The notes under the pieces are model-generated. The model was not told the DNA's origin and ran no database searches. It worked only from the letters and a program-made list of their open reading frames with translations. A program made the translations under genes and the position numbers. From positions 1-33,002 of the forward strand of contig JALJEE010001502.1 in NCBI GenBank assembly GCA_023231475.1: a DNA stretch of 33,002 bases, given 5' to 3'. This stretch comes from Seison nebaliae. Taxonomy: Eukaryota; Rotifera; Pararotatoria; Seisonacea; Seisonidae. Of the stretch, positions 1-11,729 are shown one piece after another. The first letter of the stretch is position 1, and every line of letters starts with the position of its first letter.

Positions 1-1750
1 GAATAAAATTTTTTTATCTAAATTTTAAGTAATACCTCCGACTACGATATTGACATTTTTTGATATTGATGATATTTTCATTTACAATTTGTTCTTTTTT
101 TTCATATTTTATACATTTTATTCCTTTTTTTTGTATTTGGATAAAAAATTTTATTGGAGAATTTTTATGTACGGTTATTATTTTTGCAGTTCAATTTTCA
201 TTATGTTTGGAGGTTGAAGAACTGTCCTTTTTTTCTCAAAAGGTTGAGAACTGTCCGAAATTGAGAAAAAAAGGTTAAGAACTGTCCGAAAACTTAATAG
301 AAGGTGGAGAACTGTCCGAAAAATTAATAAAAGGTTGAGAACTATACGGAAGTATAAAAAACTAGGTTGAGAACTGTCCGATTCTTGGGTTGAGAACTGT
401 CCACCTGAAAATTTTTATATAGGGTTACAATCTGTCCGGTTACCCCTCCACTAACCTACGTTCTATCGTTTGGGCAAATTCGATATAACCATGGCAATTT
501 CTGGAGGATTAGTCCTAAGCAAATAGCTGATTTGGTAACAGATTGACTATTCTACACTTATTTTCAATGGAAATTTTCCATTACTTTCGTTGATTTACAT
601 TCTTGGTAAAAAATACCGTCGAAAAATTATATTCGTTCACTGGCGACGTTCACTTCATTGACTATATGTGAAAATGTTGTGAAATGTTGATTAATATGAT
701 CATTGGGTGAAAAATTGCAAACTAAAGATAATCATAAAAATATTATTAGTGTTTTTATTAGTTCTTTTTCTATTAGTGTCCTTAATATTTCTTCATAGTT
801 TAAAAATATTATGTTAGAACAATTAAGAAATAAGAAATAATTAAAATCTTCATGTCGCTCATACTCGATCAAAAGAACTATACCCATAAATAGGAACTAT
901 GAAAATAATGTTTAGCACAATCAATAATTAGACAATAATATATCGATCGATAAAATGCAATAATTTACTGTTTAATCATTTTTCCTATTTAATGTTTAGA
1001 AGACATTTGGACCAGTTCATTGTTTTGGAAAAATTTTGACAGTACCTTATCAGTCATGTATGACATAGCTATCTTAGACAGTTAAGCTTAATATAAGGAC
1101 TGAACTCATAGCTATCATAGCTATCAGGACTATCATTTATTTCGAACTAGTTCTAAATGAATTAACAATTATCAGAATCCAATCCTGATTATCGTTTAAT
1201 GTATAACTGATATACTTTTTTGTTTCAATTAAAATAAGTTTTTAGAGAAGTGAATTGACAGGAAATCAATGGTAAGCAAATAATTAAAATGATATGAACC
1301 TTCTATTTATTGTCCATGTAATTCTAAGCGACATGCAATTTCACACTATTATTTCTGTGATTCATTGCTTTAAAAGTGACCGGAAATTAATCGTTGATTT
1401 TTATTTTGTTTTACTCTATTTGATGATTTAATGCCCTACTATCCGGAATTCACAATGAATAGTTTTATTAAAACGGTTTGATAAAAATTCTTGAAATTCT
1501 ATATTCTCAATAACAAGTATGGCCATTTTGCATAACTACCTACTCATTTCATATTTTCATCATTTTTCTCTTATTCTAATAACTTACTTATTGAGTTTCA
1601 CAAAATTATTTCTTTTCAATCCATTATTCCAATTATATTTTCATTGATTTAATCGTTACAAAATTATTCAATTTTGCGATCAGTAAAGCAAGAGAATATT
1701 TTGGAATTCATTCAATAATCTGAAAATTATTTACATTCGAACCTGTTCGA
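1..1750. other. Upstream flank of channel copy 1, no gene seen
   Basis: AT-rich DNA without a convincing gene. Apart from the tandem repeat at 211-440 it holds short direct repeats of CATAGCTATC around 1063-1125. A CTACCTACT string near 1540 resembles the block upstream of channel copies 2 and 3, but without a clear TATA box at the matching distance. The open frame at 60-278 is hydrophobic AT-rich translation with no ATG start and I do not regard it as a gene. Confidence 0.6.
211..440. repeat. Degenerate 30-bp tandem repeat, about 8 units
   Basis: Eight copies of a core close to GGTTGAGAACTGTCCG begin near 211, 241, 272, 302, 332, 364, 387 and 421. Spacings are 30, 31, 30, 30, 32, 23 and 34 bp. 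The core is well kept in the middle units and degrades at both ends, while the A/T-rich spacers vary. This is a minisatellite-like array. It is not a CRISPR: spacers are low-complexity and the sequence is animal. Confidence 0.85.
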
Positions 1751-4246
1751 ATGATGAAAAAAATACAAGTACGGCCATTGGAAGAAATGGTCGATGAGCA
1801 GAATGTGGGTGAGAAGAAAAAGGATGAATCAAAATGCAAAAAAAGATTCCAGAAAGAGTTTAGCTTCTTCCAAAGAACTTCGATGCATGGCTATCCGTTC
1901 ATTGCGGAAACTAAAAATTCTTTTCGACGATTTTTTTGGTTAATGTTATCCTTGGCCGGTTAGTTATTTTTGTTTTCGTTAAACTACTCCTTTCATCTTT
2001 GAAGGATTGGGTGCGCTTTTCTATTTCATGTTTCAATATTTCAACGAGTTCCTTAATGAAAAACCTACCATAACTTCATCCACGAAAACATTTTTGAAAC
2101 ATGCAAAATTGCCAAGCATAACAATTTGTAATTCTCAAATGTTAAAATTAATTTTTTTAAAACTTTTGTTTAATATGAAATTCGGAAAAAGATTAAGAAA
2201 AAATGTAGTAGAGGAATTGGAGAACCCCATGAAAATATTGGACTACTTCAATAAATTACATAAACAGGAAACCTGTCAATTCGCAGATGTTCAAGAAGAG
2301 GCTCTAAGCATTTTATTAAATTGCTTAAACAACACAGGTAATCTTATCATGTATAAGATTGTGAATTTTATTTGAGAATTATTTTAGAAGAAAATTTACC
2401 AACAGACTTTTTTATCAAACTTTCACTTTTTGAATTTGCCGTATCTGCATGCGCAGGATCTACCGCTGAATATGTTTGGAACCACGAAGTGTCCATCAAC
2501 TATATTCTAAGACAACTATATCCCACACAAATTAATTTCTCTTCTACTATAACTCAAGAAACGGAAGTTTATTTTCCTTCTGCCTAAATGATTTCGATAA
2601 ATTAATCTGAATACTCTATTAAGTTGCATAGGTGTTTGGAGGAAAAAAAAAATGTGGAATGGGTAAATGATTTCAGTGTGCATGAATTGCAAGTAGCGGG
2701 ATCATTGTTCAATACAAGTTGTCTCAATCCGTTGGGAAAATTTGTAGATATGAAAGAAGAAGTAGATACTTCGAACATATACCAAATACAAAAGATCCAA
2801 TCTTTAGTTTTTAGTTTGTTGAATCTTTATGCGATCCATTATTTCGGAGAGAAGAAAATTGCACCATTAAGTTAACCATATGTCCATAAATGAATTAATA
2901 TCGTATTCTTATAATAGTGTTAACTACAAACTTAAAAGATGCAATTATTGAATCTTCGTGGAACATGAAAGATTTTATTATCAGTTGCACTATTGGAGAT
3001 ATAAAGTGTAATTTGGATGTTAATACTCGTTTCGTCACATATATTCACTAATATTAATATAATACCATCTATATTAGGATTTTCAACCTGTTTTCACCGA
3101 CTCAGGTGTCTGCTATGAATTAAGAACGAACATATCCCAAAGATCACCGGGGAATTGTTAGGTAAATTTTATAACACAAACTTATTATTAATTTTAAAAA
3201 TTTTATTTAATCCCGTCCGGAAAATTCAAATATATTCATATTAATTATAAGTTGGGGGATTGCAGCTTATGGTGAATATCGAATCGTATAATCAATATAC
3301 CCAAAATATAGTAGTCAGAGGAGTCAATGGTTTGGAAATAGTTATTCATCACGAAACGGAACCTGCTGCAGAGAGTTTACGACATATACCACTCCCAACC
3401 GGTACATTGTCATATGTTACAATAAAAAATTTGACGGTTTAATTTTATATAAGCCAATTTATATTTCTAAATTTCCAGACTTTGCTATTGGACGAAGATA
3501 AAGGAGGAAATTGTAACGAATCAAGTAAATTAGATCTGTATCCCCATTTTACGAGTTTCGGCTGTGAATATGATTGCAAATTTAGAACATTGGAAAAATT
3601 ATGTAATTGTATGAGTTTGTCAGATGTTCGAATGCAAGAATCGAGAGATTATTGGAGGAAAGGATGTTATCATTTCGATGAAACTCTTTGCACTATGCGC
3701 AACATGGAAAGTTAATTGTCATTATTTTAAGAATTTACGACAATTGTCCATATCCTATAGCTTGGCGACTGAAAGCCGATTGCAAGAAATGTCAAAAACC
3801 TTCTTGTGTTCTACATAATTATGCTCCGAAAGTGATGAGTGCGAAGTTGATGAATACATCATTGGAACATTTTATAATTACTCAAGAAATCGAATGTCTT
3901 AAAGATCATGGAGTCCATTTTAATATTCCATTTAATTTTCTCACTTGGAAAGCTCCGTTGGATGATATTCGTAATTTATCTTCAGTATGTTTAACTAGAT
4001 TTAACTGGAAGTTAAATGTTTATCATTTAATAATTTGAATTAATTTTGACTTTTAGCGAAAATATTGTACAAGTAAACGTATTTTATGATGAAATATCGG
4101 AAATTAGAGTTGAACAATTACCAAAATATACGATAACCGATTTCATCGGTTGTGTCGGTGGGACAATGGGTATATATACGGGAATGAGTCTAATCACTGT
4201 CTTTGAGGTACTGGAATATTTATATTTCCGAATTTTACATATTTAA
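1751..4246 (+). CDS. DEG/ENaC sodium channel, tandem copy 1
   Basis: Eleven exons: 1751-1958, 2005-2140, 2192-2337, 2388-2566, 2624-2870, 2918-3018, 3078-3156, 3252-3436, 3479-3710, 3761-4010, 4057-4246. Every junction keeps phase and the model gives 650 residues. Family marks are the cytoplasmic HG gating motif (His46-Gly47 in TSMHGYPF), TM1 around residues 58-80, the post-TM1 motif LPSITICN, a Cys-rich extracellular region (FGCEYDCK, LCNCMS, DCKKCQKPSC), and TM2 with GGTMGIYTGMS, whose GMS (about 630-632) is the G-x-S selectivity filter. The family forms trimeric plasma-membrane Na+ channels gated by peptides, protons or force; the ligand here is unknown. The tail after TM2 is very short. 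The donor of intron 7 has moved relative to copies 2 and 3. The gene looks intact. Confidence 0.88.
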
Positions 4247-5280
4247 TTCAACAATTTCCGTCCTATACTCATCAATGTTCATGCTAATAATAATGAGTAA
4301 TTACTGATGAATTTTTATTTAATTCTTTTAATCGACAATGGAAATTTACATTTTGACAAATTTTATCACTTTTTATTTAAATACAATCCCAATATTAGAA
4401 AGAAGAATTAGAAATAGGAAGTAAATCCGCAAAATAAATGACGACTCTTCTGAAAATTCTTTTGCTTGTAAATTGTTATAGAATTTTGAATGCTATTAAA
4501 AAAAATTTATCTAAATTAGATTCCCATTTTGTCTTTTCTTCGCTCCCATGATTTCATGCGATTACCCATCAAAAGCTATGAAACTTCACTAAACTTTTTG
4601 TTGAAAAAAATCTTCAAATTTAAATTGTGAATTCCGTTCAAAATGCGTCAAGGTCTTATTAAAACTCATGAATGAGATCTTCAATATTCTCCGGGGAATT
4701 GCCTAATACAAGGACTTTGTCATCTACTTCCAATTTTCATAGCATCAGGACATATCTGACAAATCGATTCAAGGTGGTATTAAAAATTTGTTGTTAATTA
4801 ATTTCTAATGTTATTGCTATTATTACATTTTTTAATCCCAAACTAACATTCTATGTGCTTCGAAGACGTAAGCAAATAAGGATCATTTCCTTTTAATGAA
4901 ACGGAAATCGATAACGTTATTCTTTAACAAGTTAACGGTCAACGACAGACCAATTTCCGTAATAGTGTCAAATGGAAAATGCTTCAATGTCATTTACGCA
5001 CTCAGAATTATGATTTATGAAATTTGATGACAATAAATAATAATTGATAATACTTTTCCGTTTATTAAACTAACATAACATTTGAAGAAAATTGCGAGAA
5101 ATATTAAAATTGTTGATCCTACAAATAATCAGCAATCCGCCCAAACTATTGACAGACACCTACTAATTTTCTCATTTATAAAAGTTACGAAAATTGTTGG
5201 ACAATAAAGAAAATTTTTGTATAAGGAAACGTCGAATGGTACTCCGAATGAAACATTAATAGAATTAACATATCCGAATA
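4247..5280. other. Intergenic, channel copy 1 to copy 2
   Basis: About 1 kb of AT-rich DNA. The first 20 bases after the stop match the same place behind copy 2, so the shared 3' block runs slightly past the coding end. The last 130 bases hold the promoter-like block described separately. I see no open frame with coding character in between. Confidence 0.6.
5149..5186 (+). promoter_or_regulatory. Conserved core promoter-like block of channel copy 2
   Basis: ATTGACAGACACCTACT is followed after about a dozen bases by a TATA-like TTTATAAAAG, roughly 95 bp before the ATG at 5281. The same order (ATTGACAAACACCTACT, then TTTATAAATG) stands about 80 bp before the ATG of copy 3, although the surrounding intergenic DNA does not align. 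Conservation between the two paralogs is what supports a regulatory role. The factor that would bind CACCTACT is unknown. Confidence 0.5.
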
Positions 5281-7674
5281 ATGACAAAACTAAAGATTTA
5301 TCCTTTGGATGAAAAGGATGAAAAAAGAATAGGAGAATGTAAAAAAAGATTCCGAAAAGAAATCAGTTTCTTCAAAAGAACTTCAATGCATGGATATCCT
5401 TTCGTTGCAGAAACGGAAAATAAATTTAGACGGGTTTTTTGGTTGATATTATCTCTAATTGGTTAGTTCATTCATTTTCATCTCTTGCACTTATCGTGTA
5501 TGATGTTCGCAGGATTAGCAGCACTGTTATATTTTATGTATCAGTATTGCAATGAATTTCTTAACGAAAAACCTATAATCACTTCAGCAACAAAAATATT
5601 CTTAAAAGATGCTAAATTGCCTAAAATTACAATTTGTAATTCTCAAACGTTTCTTTCAATTTCATTAATAATTATTATTCCATTCAAACAGTTTAAGGAA
5701 GGATAAACTAGCTAAAATGGAAAATCCTAAAATCATACTGGACTTTTTAAATAATTATCAGAAGCAAATAAACTCAGAGTTCGCATCTTTCCAAAATGAG
5801 GCATTAGAAGAAATGTTGGTTTGTTTAGAAAAAGCAGGTTGATTAAACCATTTTTAAAAAAAAGTGTTAATATCGACTGATTTTCAATAGAAAATCCGCC
5901 CGAAAATTTTATTCTTAAAATCACCATCTTCGAATTGGCAATATCGGCATGTTCCGATTCAACTTTGGAGTTCCTTATGAATCATGAGGTTGCACGTAAC
6001 AGTTACTTTCGATCGATTTTACCGCCACCACATAACTTTACAACAGAAATAGATGAGGAGAATAAAGTTTTATTAATAATCCATATATCAATTCTCTAAT
6101 TTTTTTCAATATATCAGTTTAAAACCTGTATGGAGAACAATAAAGATATCGAATGGCCAAATACTTACAACGTATTGGAAATATTAGAAGCAGGAGCGAA
6201 ATTCAATTCAAGTTGCTTAAACGATATAGCACATTATATCGGTTTTACGGAAGATGTTGATGGAACTGACATATACCAAATTCAAAAAATTCAAACATTT
6301 GTTTTTAGTTTATTGAACCTCTTCTCGTTGAATTACTATGGGGAGAAAGTAATTGCACCCTTACGTTTATTTTTCTACTATTAACTGAAAACTAAAACTG
6401 GAGAACTGCAGTGCTAACGACGAATTTAAGAGATGCGCTATTCGAGGCGTCGTGGAATATAAAAAATTTTATAATAACTTGTACGATGGGCGGAAATACA
6501 TGTAATTTGGACGTTAATTTTAATTTCGCAATAAAACTTCATCTTGTCTGTATGTTCAAAGGAATTTAATCAAGTATTTACTTCAAATGGTTTATGTTAC
6601 GAATTTAAAACGAACGTGTCTCAAAAATCACCCGGTAATTGTTAGATTTCGTTCTTAATCATAATAATAAATGTTATATTAAGTCGGTGGTTTACAATTA
6701 ATGTTGAATACCGAGTCATACAATCAATATACACAAACCTCAATGATTAAAGGTGTTGATGGACTAGAGATGATCATTCATCATGAAACAGAACCTTCAG
6801 CTGAGAGCTTGAGACATATACCACTACCAACCGGAACGTTGTCATATGTAACGGTAAAAAATATGACGGTTAAACTTCATCTTTATCAAGCCTTATGATC
6901 TCATGACTATTTAGACCGTATTATTAGATGAATCTAAAGGTGGAAATTGTAACGAATCAAGTAAATTAGATCTGTATCCACATTTTACAACTTTCGGTTG
7001 TGAATATGACTGTAAATACAGAACTATGGAAAAATTATGTAATTGTATGAGCTGGGAAGATGTTCGAATACAAGAATCGAGAGATTATTGGAGAAAAGGG
7101 TGCTATCATTATGAGGACCTGCCTTGTATTACAAATGCCGCAGTCAGTTACTATTTTTTTGTTTTTTTTATGATCTTAATGTTTTCAGATTGGCGTTTAC
7201 ATGCTGATTGCAAGAAATGTCAAAAACCTTCTTGTGTTCTGTATAATTATGCTCCAAAAGTGATGAGTGCGAAGTTGATGAATACATCATTGGAACATTA
7301 TATAATTACTCAAGAAATCGAATGTCTTAAAGATCATGGAGTCCATTTTAATATTCCATTTAATTTTCTTACTTGGAAAGCTCCGTTGGATGATATTCGT
7401 AATCTTTCTTCAGTGTGTTTAACTAGATTTAACTGGAAGTTAAATTTTTATCATTTAATAATTTGAATTAATTTTGACTTATAGCGAAAATATTGTACAA
7501 GTAAACGTATTTTATGATGAAATATCGGAAATTAGAGTTGCACAATTACCAAAATATACAATAACTGATTTCATCGGTTGTATCGGTGGGACAATGGGCA
7601 TTTATACGGGAATGAGTCTAATCACTATCTTTGAAGTACTAGAATATTTATTTTTCCGAGTTTTACATATTTAA
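5281..7674 (+). CDS. DEG/ENaC sodium channel, tandem copy 2
   Basis: Exons 5281-5461, 5513-5648, 5692-5837, 5891-6066, 6118-6364, 6412-6512, 6562-6634, 6684-6868, 6915-7146, 7189-7438 and 7485-7674 give 638 residues with all phases kept. Exons 2, 3, 5, 6 and 8-11 have exactly the lengths of copy 1. It shows the HG motif (TSMHGYPF), TM1, LPKITICN after TM1, the same extracellular cysteines and the TM2 filter GMS. The exon 9 donor lies at GTTACT (7147), which gives the same 232-bp exon as the other copies. From about 7207 through the stop it is about 96 percent identical to copy 1, including the last intron, while upstream introns do not align. The gene looks intact and is probably expressed from the block at 5149-5186. 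Confidence 0.87.
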
Positions 7675-8130
7675 TTCAACAATTTCCATCGAATATCTTT
7701 CTTTAACTATACTTATAAAATTAATCAACAAATCAATTGATTTTAAACTTTTCAATAACGAAAATAAACGAAAATTTAATTTTTAATAGTTTAACTGTTC
7801 ACTATAAATAATATAATATACCTCTAATAAAATTATCCTTAATGATGAGAGGAGGACAATAAGTACACTATATAAATAACAAACTAATACATACATTATT
7901 ATACAATATTATGCATAATATATATGAAGATGCTGGAAAATTAATAGTTTATTTTATTAAATAAATAAATTATAGTTTAAAATTTTTTTAGTTGAAAGTA
8001 ATGATCATTTACGTCTAATTCTAAAGAAGTGGAAAGGTCGAGCGACGGGGAAAAGTTAATGAATTGAATTTATATCTAGACGAGACAATGTAAGTTATCT
8101 TCTTGCAATTTCCGCACAGTTTTTATACTC
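7675..8130. other. Intergenic after channel copy 2
   Basis: AT-rich sequence with no coding signal that I can see. It contains runs such as ATAATATAATATACC. It leads into the LINE remnant that starts near 8130. Confidence 0.5.
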
Positions 8131-8131
8131 T

Positions 8132-8595
8132 TTGTTTCGATTTCTTCCAATCAAGTTATTTCCAAAGTTTGCCGTTGGTCCGTTTCAATCTATTTTTAGA
8201 TTCAATTATAATCCTTATTGTTGTTTCCATAGATGTAATCGTTCACTTCTTTTCGCCACTGTGAATTTCCTACCACTTCCAATTCTTTTATGCCGTCGTA
8301 TTTTTTCACTCGGCGTTAAATTTTATAATTCCGACTCACTCTCCAGTCTTCATTCCGTTATCCATTCTTTTCAAACCCATTCCGTTTTCACATACACTCT
8401 CAGATACTATGGATTATCTCGAAACCTTTCTCTTACAGATTTCAAACACTTTATCTCCACATACGATTCCACCTCCACTGTACCTATCAACTGCGTTTAC
8501 CTCGATCAATTATGCCTTTTTATTGACACCGAGGATGACACCAATTTTTTTTCTCTTTTTTCATGTTCATCTCGACGGGATTTCAACTAATAATT
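8132..8595 (+). mobile_element. 5'-truncated LINE remnant (C-terminal coding part)
   Basis: An open frame of about 150 codons without an ATG start. Its middle (CFHRCNRSLLFATV, LPLPILLCRR, then RYYGLSRN and DFKHFISTYDS) matches the minus-strand segment at about 31.7-32.1 kb (CFHRCNRSLFFATV, LPLPILFCRR, RYYDLSRD, DFRNFIFSYDP). Most differences in that block are synonymous (for example TCA/TCT, GCC/GCA, CTT/CTG), so the frame was coding in the ancestors of both. At 32.2-32.35 kb the partner is preceded by a reverse-transcriptase palm motif, which identifies the family as a non-LTR retrotransposon. The local base composition is richer in C than its surroundings. It lies between two channel genes and is not part of either. 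Confidence 0.6.
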
Positions 8596-9011
8596 ATATT
8601 CTTATAGTGATAGTTAGTTCTACTTGAAAATTATTCTAATTATGATAATACTAACCCTAAGTTTGCAATATATATGTTACTAAAATAAATATATTTGCAA
8701 GTAAATTGACGTTAGATACCAAATAAGAATAAATTGACATAACCATAATTCGGTAAATCATACTCCTCCGAATTTCTATAATTCACATTATTCTAATTTC
8801 CTTTTATTATACAAAAATAACATTGTACAAGAACGTCGCGAAAATTGTAAAACACATAACAGTTATTTATCTAACAAATAAGGATAATTGACTCGATTAT
8901 TGACAAACACCTACTCTAAATACTTAGTTTATAAATGCACAGAAAACTGTCGTTCAGTTTCAATTAACACCTGTCGACAATTGACTTTTAAATGAAGGAA
9001 AAAATTTGACA
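8596..9011. other. Intergenic before channel copy 3
   Basis: AT-rich spacer. Its last 110 bases contain the promoter-like block at 8900-8937. No gene is seen. Confidence 0.5.
8900..8937 (+). promoter_or_regulatory. Conserved core promoter-like block of channel copy 3
   Basis: ATTGACAAACACCTACT followed by TTTATAAATG, about 75-80 bp before the ATG at 9012. It matches the block before copy 2 in both elements and order, with a slightly longer gap between them. A TATA box at this distance from the start codon is plausible for a short 5' leader. Confidence 0.5.
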
Positions 9012-11490
9012 ATGACACAACTTAAAGTAGAAACGATGGAATTGAGAAATAAGAAAAAGGAAAAGAAAGAAAAATGTAATATAAAGAAAAGGTTCCAAAA
9101 AGAATTAAGTTTCTTTGCAAGAACTTCTATGCATGGATATTCTTTTGTGGCACTAACTAAAAATCGTTTTCGACGATTTTTCTGGTTAATGCTATCTTTA
9201 ATCGGTTAGTTCTTACCCGTCAAATTATAACATGAATTTTTCGAAGGTTTTGGAGCACTCTCGTATTTTATGTATCAATATTTCAATGAATTTCTTAATG
9301 AGAAGCCAACGATTAGTTCATCGAAAAAAATATTCTTGAAAAGTGCTAAACTACCAGCAATCACAATTTGTAACTCACAAATGTTTAAAATTATTTTAAT
9401 TTAGATTGATTTCCTTATTAAAATAGAATAAGAAAAGATAAACTGGCTAAATTAGATGACGCACAAACTATTCTGGATTTTATCAATAAATACCAGAAAC
9501 AGGGGTCATCAGAATTCGCATCTATCCAAAACGAAGCATTAGATCTCCTATATAATTGTTGCAATAAAACGAGTTAGTTTAAATGATTATAAGAATAAAA
9601 ATAATTCCAATTCTATAACAGAAAATGCTCCTTCGGATTATTTTATAAAACTGGCGTTTTTTGAATTCACCATTTCCGCTTGTTCGAAATCATCAAAAGA
9701 TTATATATGGAAACATGACGTTGCAATAAATCATTATTATCGATCAATATCATCATCTTATAATTTTACATCAACTATAGAGGAAGAAATTGAAGTTTCT
9801 ATTCTATAATTTTTCGGTAATTCGGTAATTTTTTAAAACTCTTTAAATTCAATTAAATCAGTTGACGAAGTGTATGGAAAAGAATAAAAATTCCGAATGG
9901 AAAAATCGTTATAATATTCACGAAATTCAACAAGCGGGATCATTTTTCAATAACTCGTGTTTGAATGATATAGCGGTACTGATTGGTTTTACAAAAGCTG
10001 TGGACATAACGGATATATTCCATGTTCAAAAATTGCAAACACTGATATTTAATTTGTTGAATTTATATGCAATAAGATATTATGGAGAAAGAAAAATTGC
10101 ACCTCTAAGTTCGTAATTTAATTTTATACCGTTTATAATTTAAATTACATTTTAAATCTTCCATTAAAAATTTACAAATTATTCAGAAGAAAAGTTTAAT
10201 TTCAATTTTATATATTTTTTTTTGAAACAGTGTTAAAAACCAACCTAAGAAGGGCAATAATAGAAACTTCATGGAAATTTAAAGATTTCATAATCAGTTG
10301 CACAATAGGAGATAGTCCATGCAATTTGGATGTTATTCATATTTCATATAATTTATTCAACTTATTTCCATTAGGATTTTCAAGAGGAAGTTACTTCAAC
10401 TGGTACATGTTATCGATTAGAAACTAATATGTCTCAAATATCACCGGGTAATTGTTAATTTGTTTCTTATCCAAAACTGATAATTTTTTTTAGTTGGAGG
10501 ATTACAATTGACGTTAAATATCGAGTCGTATAATCAATATTCCCAAAATACGGTTGCTAGAGGTGTCAATGGATTAGGAATAGTTATTCATCATCCAACA
10601 GAACCTGCTGCTGAGAGTTTGAGACCAATAGCACTCCCAACTGGTACTTTATCTTATATCACAATAACTAATACGACGGTACATTTTTTTCGTTTCTTCT
10701 CTATTTTTCTCTAGTTTTTAGACATTGTTATTGGATGAAAGTCAAGGAGGAAACTGTAACAAATCTAGTAGGTTGGATCTTTATTCGGATTTCACAACTT
10801 TTGGTTGTGAATATGATTGTAAATATCGAACTTTTGAAAAATTATGTGATTGCATGATTTGGGATGATGTAAGAATAAAAAATTCTAGAGATTATTGGAG
10901 GAAAGGATGTTATAGTTTCCAAGATGCACTTTGTGTCGTTGCCAATGGAGGAGGTTAATTATATTTATCTTTATTATATACTTATGATGATTTCAATAGA
11001 CTGGCGATTGCATGCTGATTGCGAACAATGTCAAAAACCTTCGTGTACTTTGTATGATTACTCGCCAAAAGTGACGAATGTAAAATTTATGAATGCATCG
11101 GTAGAAAATTATATAATGAATGAAGAGATAAAATGTCTGAAAAAGAATGGAATTCATTTCAATATTCCATTCAATTATCTCAATTGGAAAGCTCCATTGG
11201 ATGATCTTAGAAAATTGTCCTTAAAATGTTTAACAAGATTTAATTGGCAGTTTTGGATTTAATTAATTAGATAAACTTAATTTAAATTTCTTAATTCCAG
11301 TGACAATATCGTTAAAGTGAATATTTTTTATGATGAAATATCAGAAATCAAGATTGAGCAATTACCAAAATATACGATGACTGATTTTATCGGTTGTGTC
11401 GGTGGAACAATGGGCATTTATACGGGAATGAGTCTAATCACTCTGTTCGAGGTATTGGAGTATTTATGTTTCCGAATCCTCCATATTTAA
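9012..11490 (+). CDS. DEG/ENaC sodium channel, tandem copy 3
   Basis: Exons 9012-9204, 9247-9382, 9427-9572, 9622-9794, 9862-10108, 10231-10331, 10375-10447, 10494-10678, 10722-10953, 11000-11249 and 11301-11490 give 641 residues. The ATG at 9012 is chosen because it is the first in frame. Exon lengths 2, 3, 5, 6 and 8-11 equal those of copies 1 and 2. Present are the HG motif (TSMHGYSF), TM1, LPAITICN, the extracellular cysteines (GCEYDCKYR, LCDCMI, DCEQCQKPSC) and TM2 with GGTMGIYTGMS. It is the most diverged copy in exons 3-5, 9 and 10, but TM2 is almost identical to the others. Introns 4 and 5 are about 67 and 122 bp, longer than usual here. The gene looks intact. Confidence 0.87.
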
Positions 11491-11729
11491 TTCAACGATT
11501 ATCTTCGAATCTCTTTCTTTAACAATACTTTATTTAAAGTACTCGAATATTGAGATTTTGCGATATTTCGAACTTAATTTATTATCATTATATTTATATT
11601 ATTGTACCAAAAAAATACAAATTTTCAATTCCTATTTTCCGACAATTTACGTTAAATGAATGAGAAATATTATAAATGAGGAAAGTTTAGATAATAAAAT
11701 AAATTAAATTTATTTAAGAGCAAATGATT

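Noticed and set aside
60-278. Small hydrophobic protein near the window start
   Set aside because: No ATG start, T-rich composition and overlap with the tandem repeat.
211-440. CRISPR-like array
   Set aside because: The period of 30 bp invites the idea, but spacers are short AT-rich variants, the cores are degenerate and the surrounding genes are animal.
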